From: Saccharopolyspora hordei
Lineage (GTDB): Bacteria > Actinomycetota > Actinomycetes > Mycobacteriales > Pseudonocardiaceae
NCBI RefSeq assembly: GCF_013410345.1
Contig: NZ_JACCFJ010000001.1
Location: 4,568,501-4,632,500, forward strand
DNA: 64,000 bases
Reading direction: 5' to 3'
Shown: piece after piece, positions 25,284-33,640 of the stretch
How the letters are laid out: every line of letters begins with the position of its first letter
Position numbering within the stretch: the stretch's first letter is position 1
The notes under the pieces: generated by a model
Told to the model about the DNA's origin: nothing
The model's database searches: none
Seen by the model: only the letters and a program-made list of their open reading frames with translations
Program-made: the position numbers and the translations under genes

Positions 25284-25315
25284 GAGCCCGTGGGCGCCGC
25301 GGCGTCCACGGGCTC
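25284..25315 (+). terminator. Hairpin terminator of the conservon operon
   Basis: Perfect 10-bp stem GAGCCCGTGG / CCACGGGCTC with a 12-base loop that can itself fold (CGCC/GGCG), 13 bases after the GAF gene stop. Confidence 0.75.
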
Positions 25316-25323
25316 TCCGCTGT

Positions 25324-25362
25324 GCGCCCCGCGGCCGCTCGGTGACGGCAGCCGCGGGGCGC
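25324..25362 (-). terminator. Hairpin terminator of the minus-strand acyl-CoA dehydrogenase
   Basis: Perfect 12-bp stem GCGCCCCGCGGC / GCCGCGGGGCGC with a 15-base loop, five bases beyond the stop of the dehydrogenase that converges on the conservon. Together with the hairpin at 25284-25315 it forms a back-to-back terminator pair. Confidence 0.75.
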
Positions 25363-25367
25363 GTGCG

Positions 25368-26924
25368 TCAGCAGCGCAGCAGGGCGTCCATCTCGTTCTG
25401 CTCGCCCGGGCGGCGCTGGTCGATGTCACCGATCAGCTCCTGGTACCCGGTGATGTGGTCCGCGACCTCGTCCACAGTGGGCAGGTCGACGAACGGCACG
25501 CCGTCCTCGGCGCTGCGCAGCCGTTCCCGGAGCTGCCGCTCGCACCAGGCCGCGGTGTGCGGGTGCACGGTCGAACGTCCGGCGGCCTCGCTGGTCAGCG
25601 CCGCGAGGACGCTCCAGCAGGCCAGCTCGCCCACCACGTTGGCCAGCACGTGCTGCTGCTGCGCGCTGGTGGGCGCCACCGTGGCCAGCTTGCCGACGCG
25701 GTCGGCCAGGTCGTGCACCTGCGTGGCGGCGTCGAACTGGTCCATGAGCGCGGTGAACCGGCCCGGGGCGGACAGCAGGGTGGTTCCCAAGTAGACGGTG
25801 ATCGCCTCGGTGGAACCCTCGAAGATCCGGAACAGCCGGTAGTCGCGGAAGTGCTGGGCGACGACGTTGGTGTCCACGTAACCGCGCGCGCCGAGCAGCT
25901 GCACGCACCGGTCCACCACGTCGAACGCGAGCTCGCAGCCGAGGATCTTCGCGACGAAGAACAGCGGTTCGGCGACCTCCTCACCGGAGTCCAGCCGCGC
26001 GGCGATGTGGCGGACGAGCGCCTCGACGGCCTGGGTGGCCGCCACGCTGTCGGCGAGCAGCTGGTGGATCCGGCCGTTCTCGGCGAGGTTCCCGGTGGCG
26101 ACCTCGCGCCGCTGCGTGAAGCGCAGCGCGAGCTCCAGCGACCGCATCATGGCGCCCAGCGCGCCCGCGGCGAGGGTCACCCGGCCCTTGGTGAACGCGG
26201 TCTTCGCCGCGACCAGTCCCTGGCCCTCCTCGCCGAGCAGCGATTCGGCGGGAACGCGGAGGTCCTCGAACGTCAAGCTGTTCTGCGGCACGACCTTCAG
26301 GCCGAGGGTGAGCACTTCCGGTCCGCCGAGGAAACCCGGGGTCGTGGTGTCGACCATGAAGCCGGTGATGCCGGCGTCCTGGCCGTGCTCGTCGACGAGG
26401 CGGGCGAACACGTTGACGTAGGCGGCGTCAGCACCGAGGCTGATCCACTGCTTGCCGCCGTTGACCAGGTAGGACCCGTCGGCCTGCTTGACCGCGCGGG
26501 TGCTGATCGCGCGCACGTGGGAGCCCATGCCCGGCTCGCTGATGGCGCTGGTGACGAGCCGCCGCCCCCGCGCTACCTCGGGCAGCACCGCGTCGCGCAC
26601 CGCGGGCTGGGCGAAGCCCTCGATCGGCGGGACGCCGAGGGTGTTGTGCACGGCGGTGAGGATGAGCAGGTTCGCGTCGATCGCGCCGAGCTGCGTCATC
26701 ACGCGCAGCGCGTCGGTGTGCGACAGGCCCAGTCCCGAGTGGCTCGTCGGGATCTGCAGCCCGAACAGCCCTTCGGCGGCGAGGTCGGGGATGAACGACA
26801 CCGGGAAGGCGCGCCGCTCGTCCATCCTCCGCGAGTCGATGCGCTCCCGCGCGTACCTGCGCAGGAAGTCGAGCAGGTGCGACACGGTCGTCGGGGTCGT
26901 GGCGCACTGGTCTGTTGGTTCCAT
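25368..26924 (-). CDS. Acyl-CoA dehydrogenase with extended C-terminal domain
   Basis: Acyl-CoA dehydrogenase family protein of 518 residues, over 100 longer than a classical ACAD. The normal core has SAISEPGMGSHVRAIS (FAD segment), VNGGKQWISLGADA and the catalytic Glu in FRIFEGSTEAIT near residue 380. After this the chain continues for about 130 residues, mostly helical (QQQHVLANVVGELACWSVLA), as in long ACADs such as the VLCAD-like group, and ends LLRC. The start at 26924 is preceded by GAGGAGGGACGGA; more than 100 residues of further upstream frame lack any family similarity and have no ribosome site. It is monocistronic, converging on the conservon. Substrate not evident; a methoxymalonyl-type or other secondary-metabolism role is possible but unsupported. 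Confidence 0.85.
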   Translation of the reverse strand: MEPTDQCATTPTTVSHLLDFLRRYARERIDSRRMDERRAFPVSFIPDLAAEGLFGLQIPTSHSGLGLSHTDALRVMTQLGAIDANLLILTAVHNTLGVPPIEGFAQPAVRDAVLPEVARGRRLVTSAISEPGMGSHVRAISTRAVKQADGSYLVNGGKQWISLGADAAYVNVFARLVDEHGQDAGITGFMVDTTTPGFLGGPEVLTLGLKVVPQNSLTFEDLRVPAESLLGEEGQGLVAAKTAFTKGRVTLAAGALGAMMRSLELALRFTQRREVATGNLAENGRIHQLLADSVAATQAVEALVRHIAARLDSGEEVAEPLFFVAKILGCELAFDVVDRCVQLLGARGYVDTNVVAQHFRDYRLFRIFEGSTEAITVYLGTTLLSAPGRFTALMDQFDAATQVHDLADRVGKLATVAPTSAQQQHVLANVVGELACWSVLAALTSEAAGRSTVHPHTAAWCERQLRERLRSAEDGVPFVDLPTVDEVADHITGYQELIGDIDQRRPGEQNEMDALLRC

Positions 26925-27681
26925 TCCGTCCCTCCTCTGCGGACTGCCGGCACGCGGCGCGGCGCGCTGACCGCGGTTCGGGGCGCGCGGTGGTGCCGCG
27001 AGGCGGGCGGTCAGGGCGCGAGCGATCCCCCCGCCCTGGAGGTGTCCGGGCAGGCCGGGGGCGAGTCGGTCTACGGTGGGAAGGCGACTCCACGGCCAGC
27101 AGTCGCTGGCTCCTGTCCAACGCGGGGTGTCAACGGCCTGGTTTCCCGGCCGTGGGGCGGATCCAGGGCCGCGGCGGGTCGGGGCGCGCCGGTGCGCTCC
27201 GACGTCACCGCACGGGTCGGGGTCCGTGCTGCCCCGGAACGGTCGTGGCGGTTCCCACTGGCACGCAGCGACTGGGCGGCGTCCATGCACGAGCTCCGTT
27301 CCGCGACGACCTGCTGAATCCGTCCCTTGCGAACAGTGCGGTCAAAACTACCGTGTTTACTTCTTACGGGGTACCACCTAAACGGTGAGTTACGCCGACC
27401 ATGTCCGGAGTGTCGTCACCCAGAGCAACGAACTCCCAGGGGGCGCTCACGATTTCCCACTGTTGAGCGATCTTTTGGGACACCGCTGGAACCCGACTGC
27501 CCGCACCGGTCACCCTGTGTTGATCTTGGTTGACTCCGTGATGTCGACAACACACCAACCGCGCGCCGATCCCGTCAAATCCCCCGCAGTGCCCGAACTC
27601 GGGACCAGGCAAGGGAAAACTCCGCTGCGTGCTAGCCTGGGGGCGGAGTGAGCGGCCCGGTACGACAGCGCGGGTGAAGCG
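26925..27681. other. 757-base intergenic region between divergent genes
   Basis: No convincing gene. The half next to the dehydrogenase (26925-27300) is GC-rich with no coding signature I trust. From about 27330 the base composition drops (GTCAAAACTACCGTGTTTAC), giving possible promoter elements for both directions, including a minus-strand TTGACC near 27347. Before the LysR gene, TAGCCT at 27633-27638 is a fair minus-10, giving a leader of about 38 bases. LysR-type T-N11-A motifs are likely here but I cannot single one out. Confidence 0.45.
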
Positions 27682-28590
27682 ATGGAGATGTTCCACCTGC
27701 GGTACTTCGTGGCCGTCGCCGAGAACCTCTCGTTCTCCGGCGCCGCGCGGCAGCTGCACATGGCGACCTCGCCGCTGAGCCAGCGGATCCGCGACCTGGA
27801 ACGCGAACTCGGCACGGTGCTGTTCGAGCGCGATTCCCACCACGTCCAGCTGACCGAGTCCGGAACGGCGCTGCTGCCGATCGCCAAGGACGTGCTCCGA
27901 CGCTTCGACGACATCCCCTGGCGGCTGCGCGAGGCGATCAGCCCGCCACGCCCGGTGTTCTACGTCGGCATCCCGCCCGGCCTGCACTCCGCGCTGCGCG
28001 AGCGGCTGCGGGACTTCGAGCAGCGGTGCGCGGACGAGTGCGACCTCAAGCGCTGGCCGGGCGGGAGCAGCGACCTGCTCGCCGGGGTGCAGCGCGGCGA
28101 ACTCGCGATGGCGCTGGTGCACCTGCCCGTGCACGCGGAGGGCATCGAGGTGGCCGAGGTGATGCGCGAGCCGCTCGGCGCGGTGCTGCCCGCGGCCGAG
28201 TTCGGGTCCCGGACGTCGGTGTCGCTGCACGAGCTGGTCGACCACACCTACGTCAGCCCCGCCCCGCGGATGCTGCCGAGCTACTACGAGGAGGTCGAGG
28301 TGCGGCTGCGGGCCGCCGGGATCCACCGGCGGATGACGTTGGACACCGGCGACTACGGCAGCACCAGTGAATTCGTCGCGAACGGCGGCGCTTTCTCCAT
28401 TTCGATGCTCGATCCCGGAAGCGGAATGCACAAGCACCGCAACGAGAACACCGTGGTCCTGCCCTTCGCAGATTTCGCACCGATGTTGGCGACCGGTCTG
28501 ATCTGGCGGACCGACCGCGCCGAGAGCCACCGTGACCTGCGCGAACTCGTCGAGTCCGCCACCTCGGCACTGTCCGGCCCCGTGGCGTGA
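27682..28590 (+). CDS. LysR-family transcriptional regulator
   Basis: LysR-type regulator of 302 residues. The winged helix-turn-helix fills residues 1-60: MEMFHLRYFVAVAENLSFSG, AARQLHMATSPLSQRI, then RELGTVLFERDSHHVQLTESG. A substrate-binding domain of type 2 periplasmic fold follows. The ATG at 27682 has only a modest ribosome site (GGTGAAGC). A 12-bp stem hairpin overlaps its stop codon. Some 126 bases downstream begins the CoA-transferase operon on the same strand, and this regulator most probably controls it in response to its substrate acid or CoA ester. LysR proteins usually lie divergent to their targets; the divergent dehydrogenase gene is thus another candidate. Confidence 0.92.
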   Translation: MEMFHLRYFVAVAENLSFSGAARQLHMATSPLSQRIRDLERELGTVLFERDSHHVQLTESGTALLPIAKDVLRRFDDIPWRLREAISPPRPVFYVGIPPGLHSALRERLRDFEQRCADECDLKRWPGGSSDLLAGVQRGELAMALVHLPVHAEGIEVAEVMREPLGAVLPAAEFGSRTSVSLHELVDHTYVSPAPRMLPSYYEEVEVRLRAAGIHRRMTLDTGDYGSTSEFVANGGAFSISMLDPGSGMHKHRNENTVVLPFADFAPMLATGLIWRTDRAESHRDLRELVESATSALSGPVA

Positions 28591-28608
28591 CCGCTGCGGT
28601 CACGCCAC
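28582..28608 (+). terminator. Terminator overlapping the LysR stop codon
   Basis: Perfect 12-bp stem GTGGCGTGACCG / CGGTCACGCCAC with a CTG loop; the TGA stop (28588-28590) lies within the left arm. It separates the LysR gene from the operon that follows, which has its own promoter. Confidence 0.7.
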
Positions 28609-28635
28609 CGTTCGCGAAACGGTTCCGCTCGCCGA

Positions 28636-28665
28636 TTGAACCGCCCCCTCCCGCCGACCTAATGT
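28636..28665 (+). promoter_or_regulatory. Promoter of the CoA-transferase operon
   Basis: TTGAAC (28636-28641) and TAATGT (28660-28665) with an 18-base spacer form the best sigma-70-type promoter match in the window. It lies about 50 bases before the CoA-transferase ATG and just after the LysR terminator. Confidence 0.6.
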
Positions 28666-28716
28666 AGTTAGCGAAGCGAAAGAACACGTCGGGAAATCTC
28701 ATCCCGGGAGTGGCGA

Positions 28717-29889
28717 ATGACATCGACGAAACCCTCAGAAGGCCCTTTGGCGGGCGTGCGCGTGATCGACATGGCCACCGTCGTGATGGGCCCCTACGCC
28801 GCCCAGGTCCTCGGTGACCTCGGCGCCGACGTGATCAAGATCGAGTCCCCGAAGGACACCGTGCGCCACGGCACGCTGCACCGCACCCCCGGCATGACGC
28901 CGCTGAACCTCAACGTCAACCGCAACAAGCGCAGCGTGCGGCTCAACCTCAAGGACGAGGCCGACCGCGAGCGGGCCCTGGAGCTGATCGGCACCGCCGA
29001 CATCCTCATCACCAACATGCGGATCGGCGCGCTGCGCCGCCTCGGCATGGACTACGAGAGCCTGGCTCCCGGCAACCCGCGGCTGGTCTACGCGCACGCG
29101 CAGGGCTTCCGCCCCGACTCCGACCGCGCCGACCTCGCCGCCTACGACGAGACCGTGCAGGCCGCCTCCGGGCTGCTCGACCTGGCCCGGCGCGCCGGCG
29201 ACATCGGACGCCCGGTGGTGCTGCCGAGCATCTTCGCCGACAAGGTCGCGGCGCTGACCATCGCCTACTCGACGCTGGCCGCCCTGGTGCACCAGCGGGC
29301 CACCGGGCAGGGCCAGCTGGTCGAGGTGCCGATGGCCGACACGCTGCTGGCGTTCAACCTCGTCGAGCACCTGCAGGGGCAGCTGTACGAACCGCCGATG
29401 GGCCCCACCGGCTTCGCGCTGTCGATGAACAAGGGGCACCGGGCCCGGCCCACCAAGGACGGCCTGGTCATGATCATCCCCTACACCCCGCAGAACTTCC
29501 GCGACCTGTTCTGCGCCGCCGGACGGCCGGACCTGGCCGAGGACCCGCGGCTGGCCGGGGAGTTCGTGGACAGCAGGCGGGACGGCGAGGCGCTGGCCGA
29601 ACTGGTCGAGTCGGTCACCCCGAACCTGACCACCGCCGAGTGGATCGAGGTGTGCAGCAAGCACAGCATCCCGGTCGGCCCGGTGCTCGAGCTCGACCAG
29701 GCGGCCGACGACCCCTACGTGCGCGACGGGCACCTGCTCGACGTCGCCGAACACCCCAGCGAGGGCAGCTACCGCGTGGTGGGCGTGCCGATGACCTTCT
29801 CGGCCACCCCCGCCTCCGTGCGGCGGCACGCGCCGCTGCCCGGCCAGCACACCGAGGAAGTCCTCGCCGAGCTCGGGAGGGACGCGTGA
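28717..29889 (+). CDS. CaiB/BaiF-family (class III) CoA-transferase
   Basis: Class III CoA-transferase of 390 residues, moving CoA between carboxylic acids. The N-terminal signature PLAGVRVIDMATVVMGPYAA, then VIKIESPKDTVRHG and NRNKRSVRLNL are family-typical. The catalytic Asp expected around residue 150-170 is probably in AYDETVQAASG or the neighbouring segment. ATG 28717 follows GGGAG. It is the first of five genes with overlapping or closely spaced ends and would activate the substrate acid without spending ATP. Relatives include CaiB (carnitine) and succinyl-CoA:acid transferases; which acid is used here is not determined by sequence. Confidence 0.9.
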   Translation: MTSTKPSEGPLAGVRVIDMATVVMGPYAAQVLGDLGADVIKIESPKDTVRHGTLHRTPGMTPLNLNVNRNKRSVRLNLKDEADRERALELIGTADILITNMRIGALRRLGMDYESLAPGNPRLVYAHAQGFRPDSDRADLAAYDETVQAASGLLDLARRAGDIGRPVVLPSIFADKVAALTIAYSTLAALVHQRATGQGQLVEVPMADTLLAFNLVEHLQGQLYEPPMGPTGFALSMNKGHRARPTKDGLVMIIPYTPQNFRDLFCAAGRPDLAEDPRLAGEFVDSRRDGEALAELVESVTPNLTTAEWIEVCSKHSIPVGPVLELDQAADDPYVRDGHLLDVAEHPSEGSYRVVGVPMTFSATPASVRRHAPLPGQHTEEVLAELGRDA

Positions 29890-30659
29890 GCGAGCCGAAC
29901 ACCGCGGTGCGGACCGAGGCGGTGGGCTCCGCGCTGGTCATCACGATCAACCGCCCGCACGTGCGCAACGCCGTGGACGCCGCCGTGGCCCAGGGGATCG
30001 CCACCGCCGCCGACGAGCTGGAGAGCCGCGCGGAGCTCGCCGTCGGCGTGCTCACCGGAGCGGCGGGCACCTTCAGCGCGGGCATGGACCTCAAGGCCGC
30101 GGCACGCGGCGAGTCGCCGGTGGTGCCGGGCCGGGGGTTCGCGGGACTGGTGGAGGCCGAGACCACCAAGCCGCTCATCGCCGCCGTCGAGGGCCCCGCG
30201 ATGGGCGGCGGGTTCGAGCTGGCGCTGGCCTGCGACCTCATCGTGGCCGCCGCCGGGGCGCGGTTCGCACTGCCCGAGGTCAAACGCGGGCTGATCGCCG
30301 GGGGCGGCGGCGTGGTCCGGCTGCCCAAGCGGGTCCCGCACCACCTGGCGATGGAGCTGCTGCTCACCGGCCGCACCGTCGACGCCCGGCGGGCGCAGGA
30401 GCTCGGCCTGGTCAACCGGGTGGTCGACGACGGCGGAGCGCTCGAAGCGGCCCTGGAGCTGGGCGCCGAGGTCGCGGCGAACGCGCCCCTGGCACTGGCC
30501 GCGGTCAAGGAGGTGGTCCGGCGCGCTGACGGCGCCCCCGACGCCGAGGCGTTCGCCGCGCAGCGCACCGCGGCCGGGAGGTTGCGGGAGAGCGAGGACT
30601 TCGCCGAAGGGGTGCGGGCGTTCACCGAGAAGCGCGCTCCGGTCTGGAGGGGACGATGA
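29886..30659 (+). CDS. Enoyl-CoA hydratase/isomerase (crotonase) family protein
   Basis: Crotonase-fold protein of 257 residues. It has the substrate segment INRPHVRNAVD, the oxyanion-hole AGTFSAGMDLKA and the second oxyanion segment MGGGFELALACDLIVAA. At the catalytic positions of canonical hydratases (Glu144/Glu164 in rat) it reads RFALPEVKRGLIAGGGG, retaining the first Glu, with Gly-rich residues near the second, so isomerase or other crotonase chemistry is possible. It starts with GTG 29886 overlapping the CoA-transferase stop, and its own stop overlaps the next gene. The tight coupling makes it a step of the same pathway. Confidence 0.9.
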   Translation: MSEPNTAVRTEAVGSALVITINRPHVRNAVDAAVAQGIATAADELESRAELAVGVLTGAAGTFSAGMDLKAAARGESPVVPGRGFAGLVEAETTKPLIAAVEGPAMGGGFELALACDLIVAAAGARFALPEVKRGLIAGGGGVVRLPKRVPHHLAMELLLTGRTVDARRAQELGLVNRVVDDGGALEAALELGAEVAANAPLALAAVKEVVRRADGAPDAEAFAAQRTAAGRLRESEDFAEGVRAFTEKRAPVWRGR

Positions 30660-31390
30660 AGCGCGACGACGTCGTGCGGCGGCTGGCCACGCCGTTGACC
30701 AGCCCGGCCTACGCCCCGGCCGCGGTGCGGTTCACCGACCGCGAGTACCTGAACATCGTCTACCGCACCGACCCCGAGGCGCTGCGCGCGGTGGTGCCCG
30801 AGCCGCTGGAGGTCGACGAGCCGCTGGTGCGCTTCGAGGTCATGAAGATGGGCGACGCCACCTCGTTCGGCCCGTACGTCGAGGCCGGGCAGGCGATCCC
30901 GGTGCGGTTCGGCGACGAGCACGGCGAGTACCTGCACGCCATGTACCTCGACAACTTCCCCGCCATCGCGGCCGGACGCGAAGCCAGCGCCTACCCCAAG
31001 GTGCTGGGCTCGCCGGCGCTCTACGTCGACCACGCCGCGCTGGTGGGCACGCTCGACTGCGGCACGGTGCGGGTGGCCACCGCCACCATGGGCTACAAGC
31101 ACCACCCGATGGACCTGGCCGAGGCCGAGGCGCAGATCACCACACCCACCTACATGCTCAAGATCGTGCCGGGCGCGGACCACCGCCCGCGGGTGTGCGA
31201 GCTGGTCCGCAGCCAGATCACCGACATCACCGTCAAAGCCGCCCACACCGGTCCCGCGCGGTTGCAGCTGTTCGAGCACGCGCTCGCGCCGCTGGCGGAC
31301 CTGCCGGTGCGCGACGTGGTCTCGGCCAGCCACGTCCTGACCGACCTCACCCTGGGCGGCATCGAACCCGTGCACGACTACCTGGCCTGA
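30656..31390 (+). CDS. Acetoacetate decarboxylase-like protein
   Basis: Acetoacetate decarboxylase superfamily protein of 244 residues. The family core reads LDNFPAIAAGREASAYPKVLGSPAL; the Lys in YPK aligns with the Schiff-base lysine of Clostridium Adc, though only one Lys is present where Adc has two adjacent (the second tunes the pKa). Loss of the neighbour suggests altered chemistry; some family members are aldolase-dehydratases instead of decarboxylases. ATG 30656 overlaps the previous stop. In an operon of beta-oxidation-like enzymes it would act on a 3-keto acid product, yielding a ketone and CO2 if it is a true decarboxylase. Confidence 0.85.
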   Translation: MKRDDVVRRLATPLTSPAYAPAAVRFTDREYLNIVYRTDPEALRAVVPEPLEVDEPLVRFEVMKMGDATSFGPYVEAGQAIPVRFGDEHGEYLHAMYLDNFPAIAAGREASAYPKVLGSPALYVDHAALVGTLDCGTVRVATATMGYKHHPMDLAEAEAQITTPTYMLKIVPGADHRPRVCELVRSQITDITVKAAHTGPARLQLFEHALAPLADLPVRDVVSASHVLTDLTLGGIEPVHDYLA

Positions 31391-31404
31391 TCGAGGAGGA
31401 ACCA

Positions 31405-32349
31405 TTGAGTCCTGAGTGGACACGGGTCGCCGTGGTCGGGGCCGGGACGATCGGACTGTCCTGGGCGGCGCTGTTCGCCGCCCACGGTGTCGAGGTCCGC
31501 ATCACCGACCCGCGCGGGGACCTCGGCGACGCGGTGCGCGCGGCGATGCCGCCGCTGGCCGCGAGCATCCCGGGGGCGGACCTCGACGACCTGCTGGACC
31601 GCGTCCGGGTGGCGGACGACCTCGCCGAGGCGGTGGCGGACGTCGACCTGGTGCAGGAGAACGGTCCGGAGCGGCTGGAGCTCAAGCAGCAGCTGTTCGC
31701 CGAGATCGCTCGCCACGCTCCGGGACGCGCCGTGCTGGCCTCGTCCAGCTCCGGCATCGTCGCCACCGCGATCGCCGCCGAACTGCCCGACACCGTGGCC
31801 GCGCGGCTGCTCATCGCGCACCCGTTCAACCCGCCGCAGGTCGTGCCGCTGGTGGAGGTCGTGCCGGGCGAACGCACCGCCGAACCCGTGGTCGAGGCCG
31901 CGACCGCGTTCTACCGCAGGCTGGGCAAGACCCCGGTGCGGCTGCGCCGGGAGGTGCCCGGCTTCGTCGCCAACCGGCTGCAGAGCGCGATCATGCGCGA
32001 GGCGATCTCCTTGGTGCTGCGCGGAGTCGTCCGCGTCGAGGAGCTGGACACCGTGATGAAGTCGTCGCTGGGCGGGCGGTACGCGACCGTCGGACCGTTC
32101 GAGAGCTTCCACCTCGGCGGCGGCCCCGGCGGCATCCGGCACATGATGGCCCACCTCGGCGTCGGCATGGCCGAGCGCTGGGAGGACCTCGGCCGCCCGG
32201 AGCTCACCCCGGAGACCATCGCGCTCCTCAGCGAGCAGACCGAAGCCGCCTACGGCGCCGGCCCGGCCGCCTACCAGCAGCGCGCCGCCCTGCGCGACCG
32301 CAAGCAGACCGCGATCAACGCGGTCCTCAGCGACCTGGCGGAGAACTGA
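31405..32349 (+). CDS. 3-hydroxyacyl-CoA dehydrogenase family protein
   Basis: NAD-dependent 3-hydroxyacyl-CoA dehydrogenase of 314 residues. The Rossmann motif VGAGTIGLSWAALFAAHG opens the protein, followed by LVQENGPERLELKQ, the SSSSGI segment, the catalytic His in AHPFNPPQVVPLVEVV and FVANRLQSAIMREA in the C-terminal domain. The sequence is nearer to short relatives such as carnitine dehydrogenase or lambda-crystallin-type enzymes than to fatty-acid FadB. It starts at TTG 31405, four bases after GAGGAGGA, the only start with a good ribosome site. It follows the decarboxylase-like gene by 14 bases. Oxidation of a 3-hydroxy intermediate in this operon is its expected role. Confidence 0.87.
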   Translation: MSPEWTRVAVVGAGTIGLSWAALFAAHGVEVRITDPRGDLGDAVRAAMPPLAASIPGADLDDLLDRVRVADDLAEAVADVDLVQENGPERLELKQQLFAEIARHAPGRAVLASSSSGIVATAIAAELPDTVAARLLIAHPFNPPQVVPLVEVVPGERTAEPVVEAATAFYRRLGKTPVRLRREVPGFVANRLQSAIMREAISLVLRGVVRVEELDTVMKSSLGGRYATVGPFESFHLGGGPGGIRHMMAHLGVGMAERWEDLGRPELTPETIALLSEQTEAAYGAGPAAYQQRAALRDRKQTAINAVLSDLAEN

Positions 32350-32409
32350 CCCCGGGCGCCGCCACCGCACCGGTCCCCGACCAACCAACGCACCGCAGAG
32401 GACAGAGGA

Positions 32410-33594
32410 ATGCCCAAGCCCGTCAACACCAACCCCGACTTCTTCGGGTACGCCGAGCTGCTCAGCGAGGCGGAGCGCGCCGAGCTCGCCGAGATCCGCG
32501 CGTACCTGGAGCGCGAGATCAAGCCGCTGGCGAACGACGCCTGGGAGAAGGCGGAGTTCCCGTTCGAGGTCGTCGAGAAGTTCGCCGCGCTGCGGCTGGC
32601 CGGGTACTACTACCCCGAGCACGGTGACGGCACGCCGCGCAGCCCGCTGTTCACCGGGTTCCTGAGCATCGAGCTGAACCGGATCGACCCGTCGCTGGCG
32701 GTCTTCTCCGGTGTCCACACCGGACTCGCGATGGGCAGCGTCTACAACGGCGGCGACCAGGAGCAGCGGGACCGCTGGATCCCGGACATGGTCGACATGA
32801 ACAAGATCGGCGCGTTCGCGCTCACCGAGCCGGAGGGCGGCTCCGACGTGGCCGGCGGCATGCGCACCACCGCACGCCGCGAGGGCGACGAGTGGGTCCT
32901 CAACGGCGCCAAGCGCTGGATCGGCAACGGCACCTTCGCCGACCTGGTCGTGGTGTGGGCCCGCGACGTCAGCGACGACCAGGTCAAGGGCTTCGTGGTG
33001 GAGAAGGGCACGCCCGGCTTCCACGCGAGCAAGATCGAGGGCAAGATCGCCCTGCGCACGGTGCAGAACGCCGACATCGTGCTCGACGACGTCCGCGTCC
33101 CGGAGGCCAACCGGCTGCAGAACGTCAACAGCTTCCGCGACACCGCCAAGGTGCTGGCCAAGACCCGCGGCGGCGTGGCCTGGCAGGCGCTCGGCGTCGC
33201 CGTGCGCGCCTACGAGCTGGCCCGCGAGTACGCGGTGGACCGGGTGCAGTTCGGCAAGCCGATCGGCGCCTTCCAGATGGTCCAGGACCTGCTGGTGAAG
33301 ATGCTCGGCAACATCACCGCGATGTTCGGCGTCGTGGTGCGCCTCAACGAGCTGGTGGCCGAGGGCCGCGGTGGCGCCGCGCAGGCGGCGCTGGCCAAGG
33401 CGTTCACCACGACGAAGATGCGCGAGGTGGTGGCCTGGGCGCGCGAGCTGTTCGGCGGCAACGGCATCGTCCTGGACCACGAGGTCGCCAAGTTCTTCTC
33501 CGACGCCGAAGCGGTCTACTCCTTCGAGGGCTCCCGCGAGATGAACACCCTCATCGTCGGCAAGTCCATCACCGGGCTCAGCGCCTTCGCCTGA
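32410..33594 (+). CDS. Acyl-CoA dehydrogenase (glutaryl-CoA dehydrogenase-like)
   Basis: Acyl-CoA dehydrogenase of 394 residues, resembling the glutaryl-CoA dehydrogenase branch: FALTEPEGGSDVAGGM for FAD, WVLNGAKRWIGNG, then VQFGKPIGAFQMVQDLL, and at the C-terminus AVYSFEGSREMNTLIVGKSI, where FEG holds the catalytic Glu. The ending NTLIVGKSITGLSAFA parallels glutaryl-CoA dehydrogenases. AGAGG precedes the ATG. Last gene of the five-gene operon, before a 15-bp stem terminator. Combined with the CoA-transferase, hydratase, dehydrogenase and decarboxylase-like genes, it gives one complete acid-degrading cycle. Confidence 0.9.
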   Translation: MPKPVNTNPDFFGYAELLSEAERAELAEIRAYLEREIKPLANDAWEKAEFPFEVVEKFAALRLAGYYYPEHGDGTPRSPLFTGFLSIELNRIDPSLAVFSGVHTGLAMGSVYNGGDQEQRDRWIPDMVDMNKIGAFALTEPEGGSDVAGGMRTTARREGDEWVLNGAKRWIGNGTFADLVVVWARDVSDDQVKGFVVEKGTPGFHASKIEGKIALRTVQNADIVLDDVRVPEANRLQNVNSFRDTAKVLAKTRGGVAWQALGVAVRAYELAREYAVDRVQFGKPIGAFQMVQDLLVKMLGNITAMFGVVVRLNELVAEGRGGAAQAALAKAFTTTKMREVVAWARELFGGNGIVLDHEVAKFFSDAEAVYSFEGSREMNTLIVGKSITGLSAFA

Positions 33595-33602
33595 GCCCGG
33601 AG

Positions 33603-33635
33603 GTCCGGGGCACCGTCGTCGACGGTGCCCCGGAC
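33603..33635. terminator. Bidirectional terminator with 15-bp stem
   Basis: Perfect 15-bp inverted repeat around a GTC loop (33603-33617 with 33621-33635), between the stops of the acyl-CoA dehydrogenase (plus) and the FAD monooxygenase (minus). Confidence 0.85.
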
Positions 33636-33640
33636 GCGTC

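Noticed and set aside
27385-27651. Possible 88-residue gene before the LysR gene
   Set aside because: Amino-acid composition and third-position GC do not look coding, no ribosome site, and the stretch overlaps probable promoter DNA.
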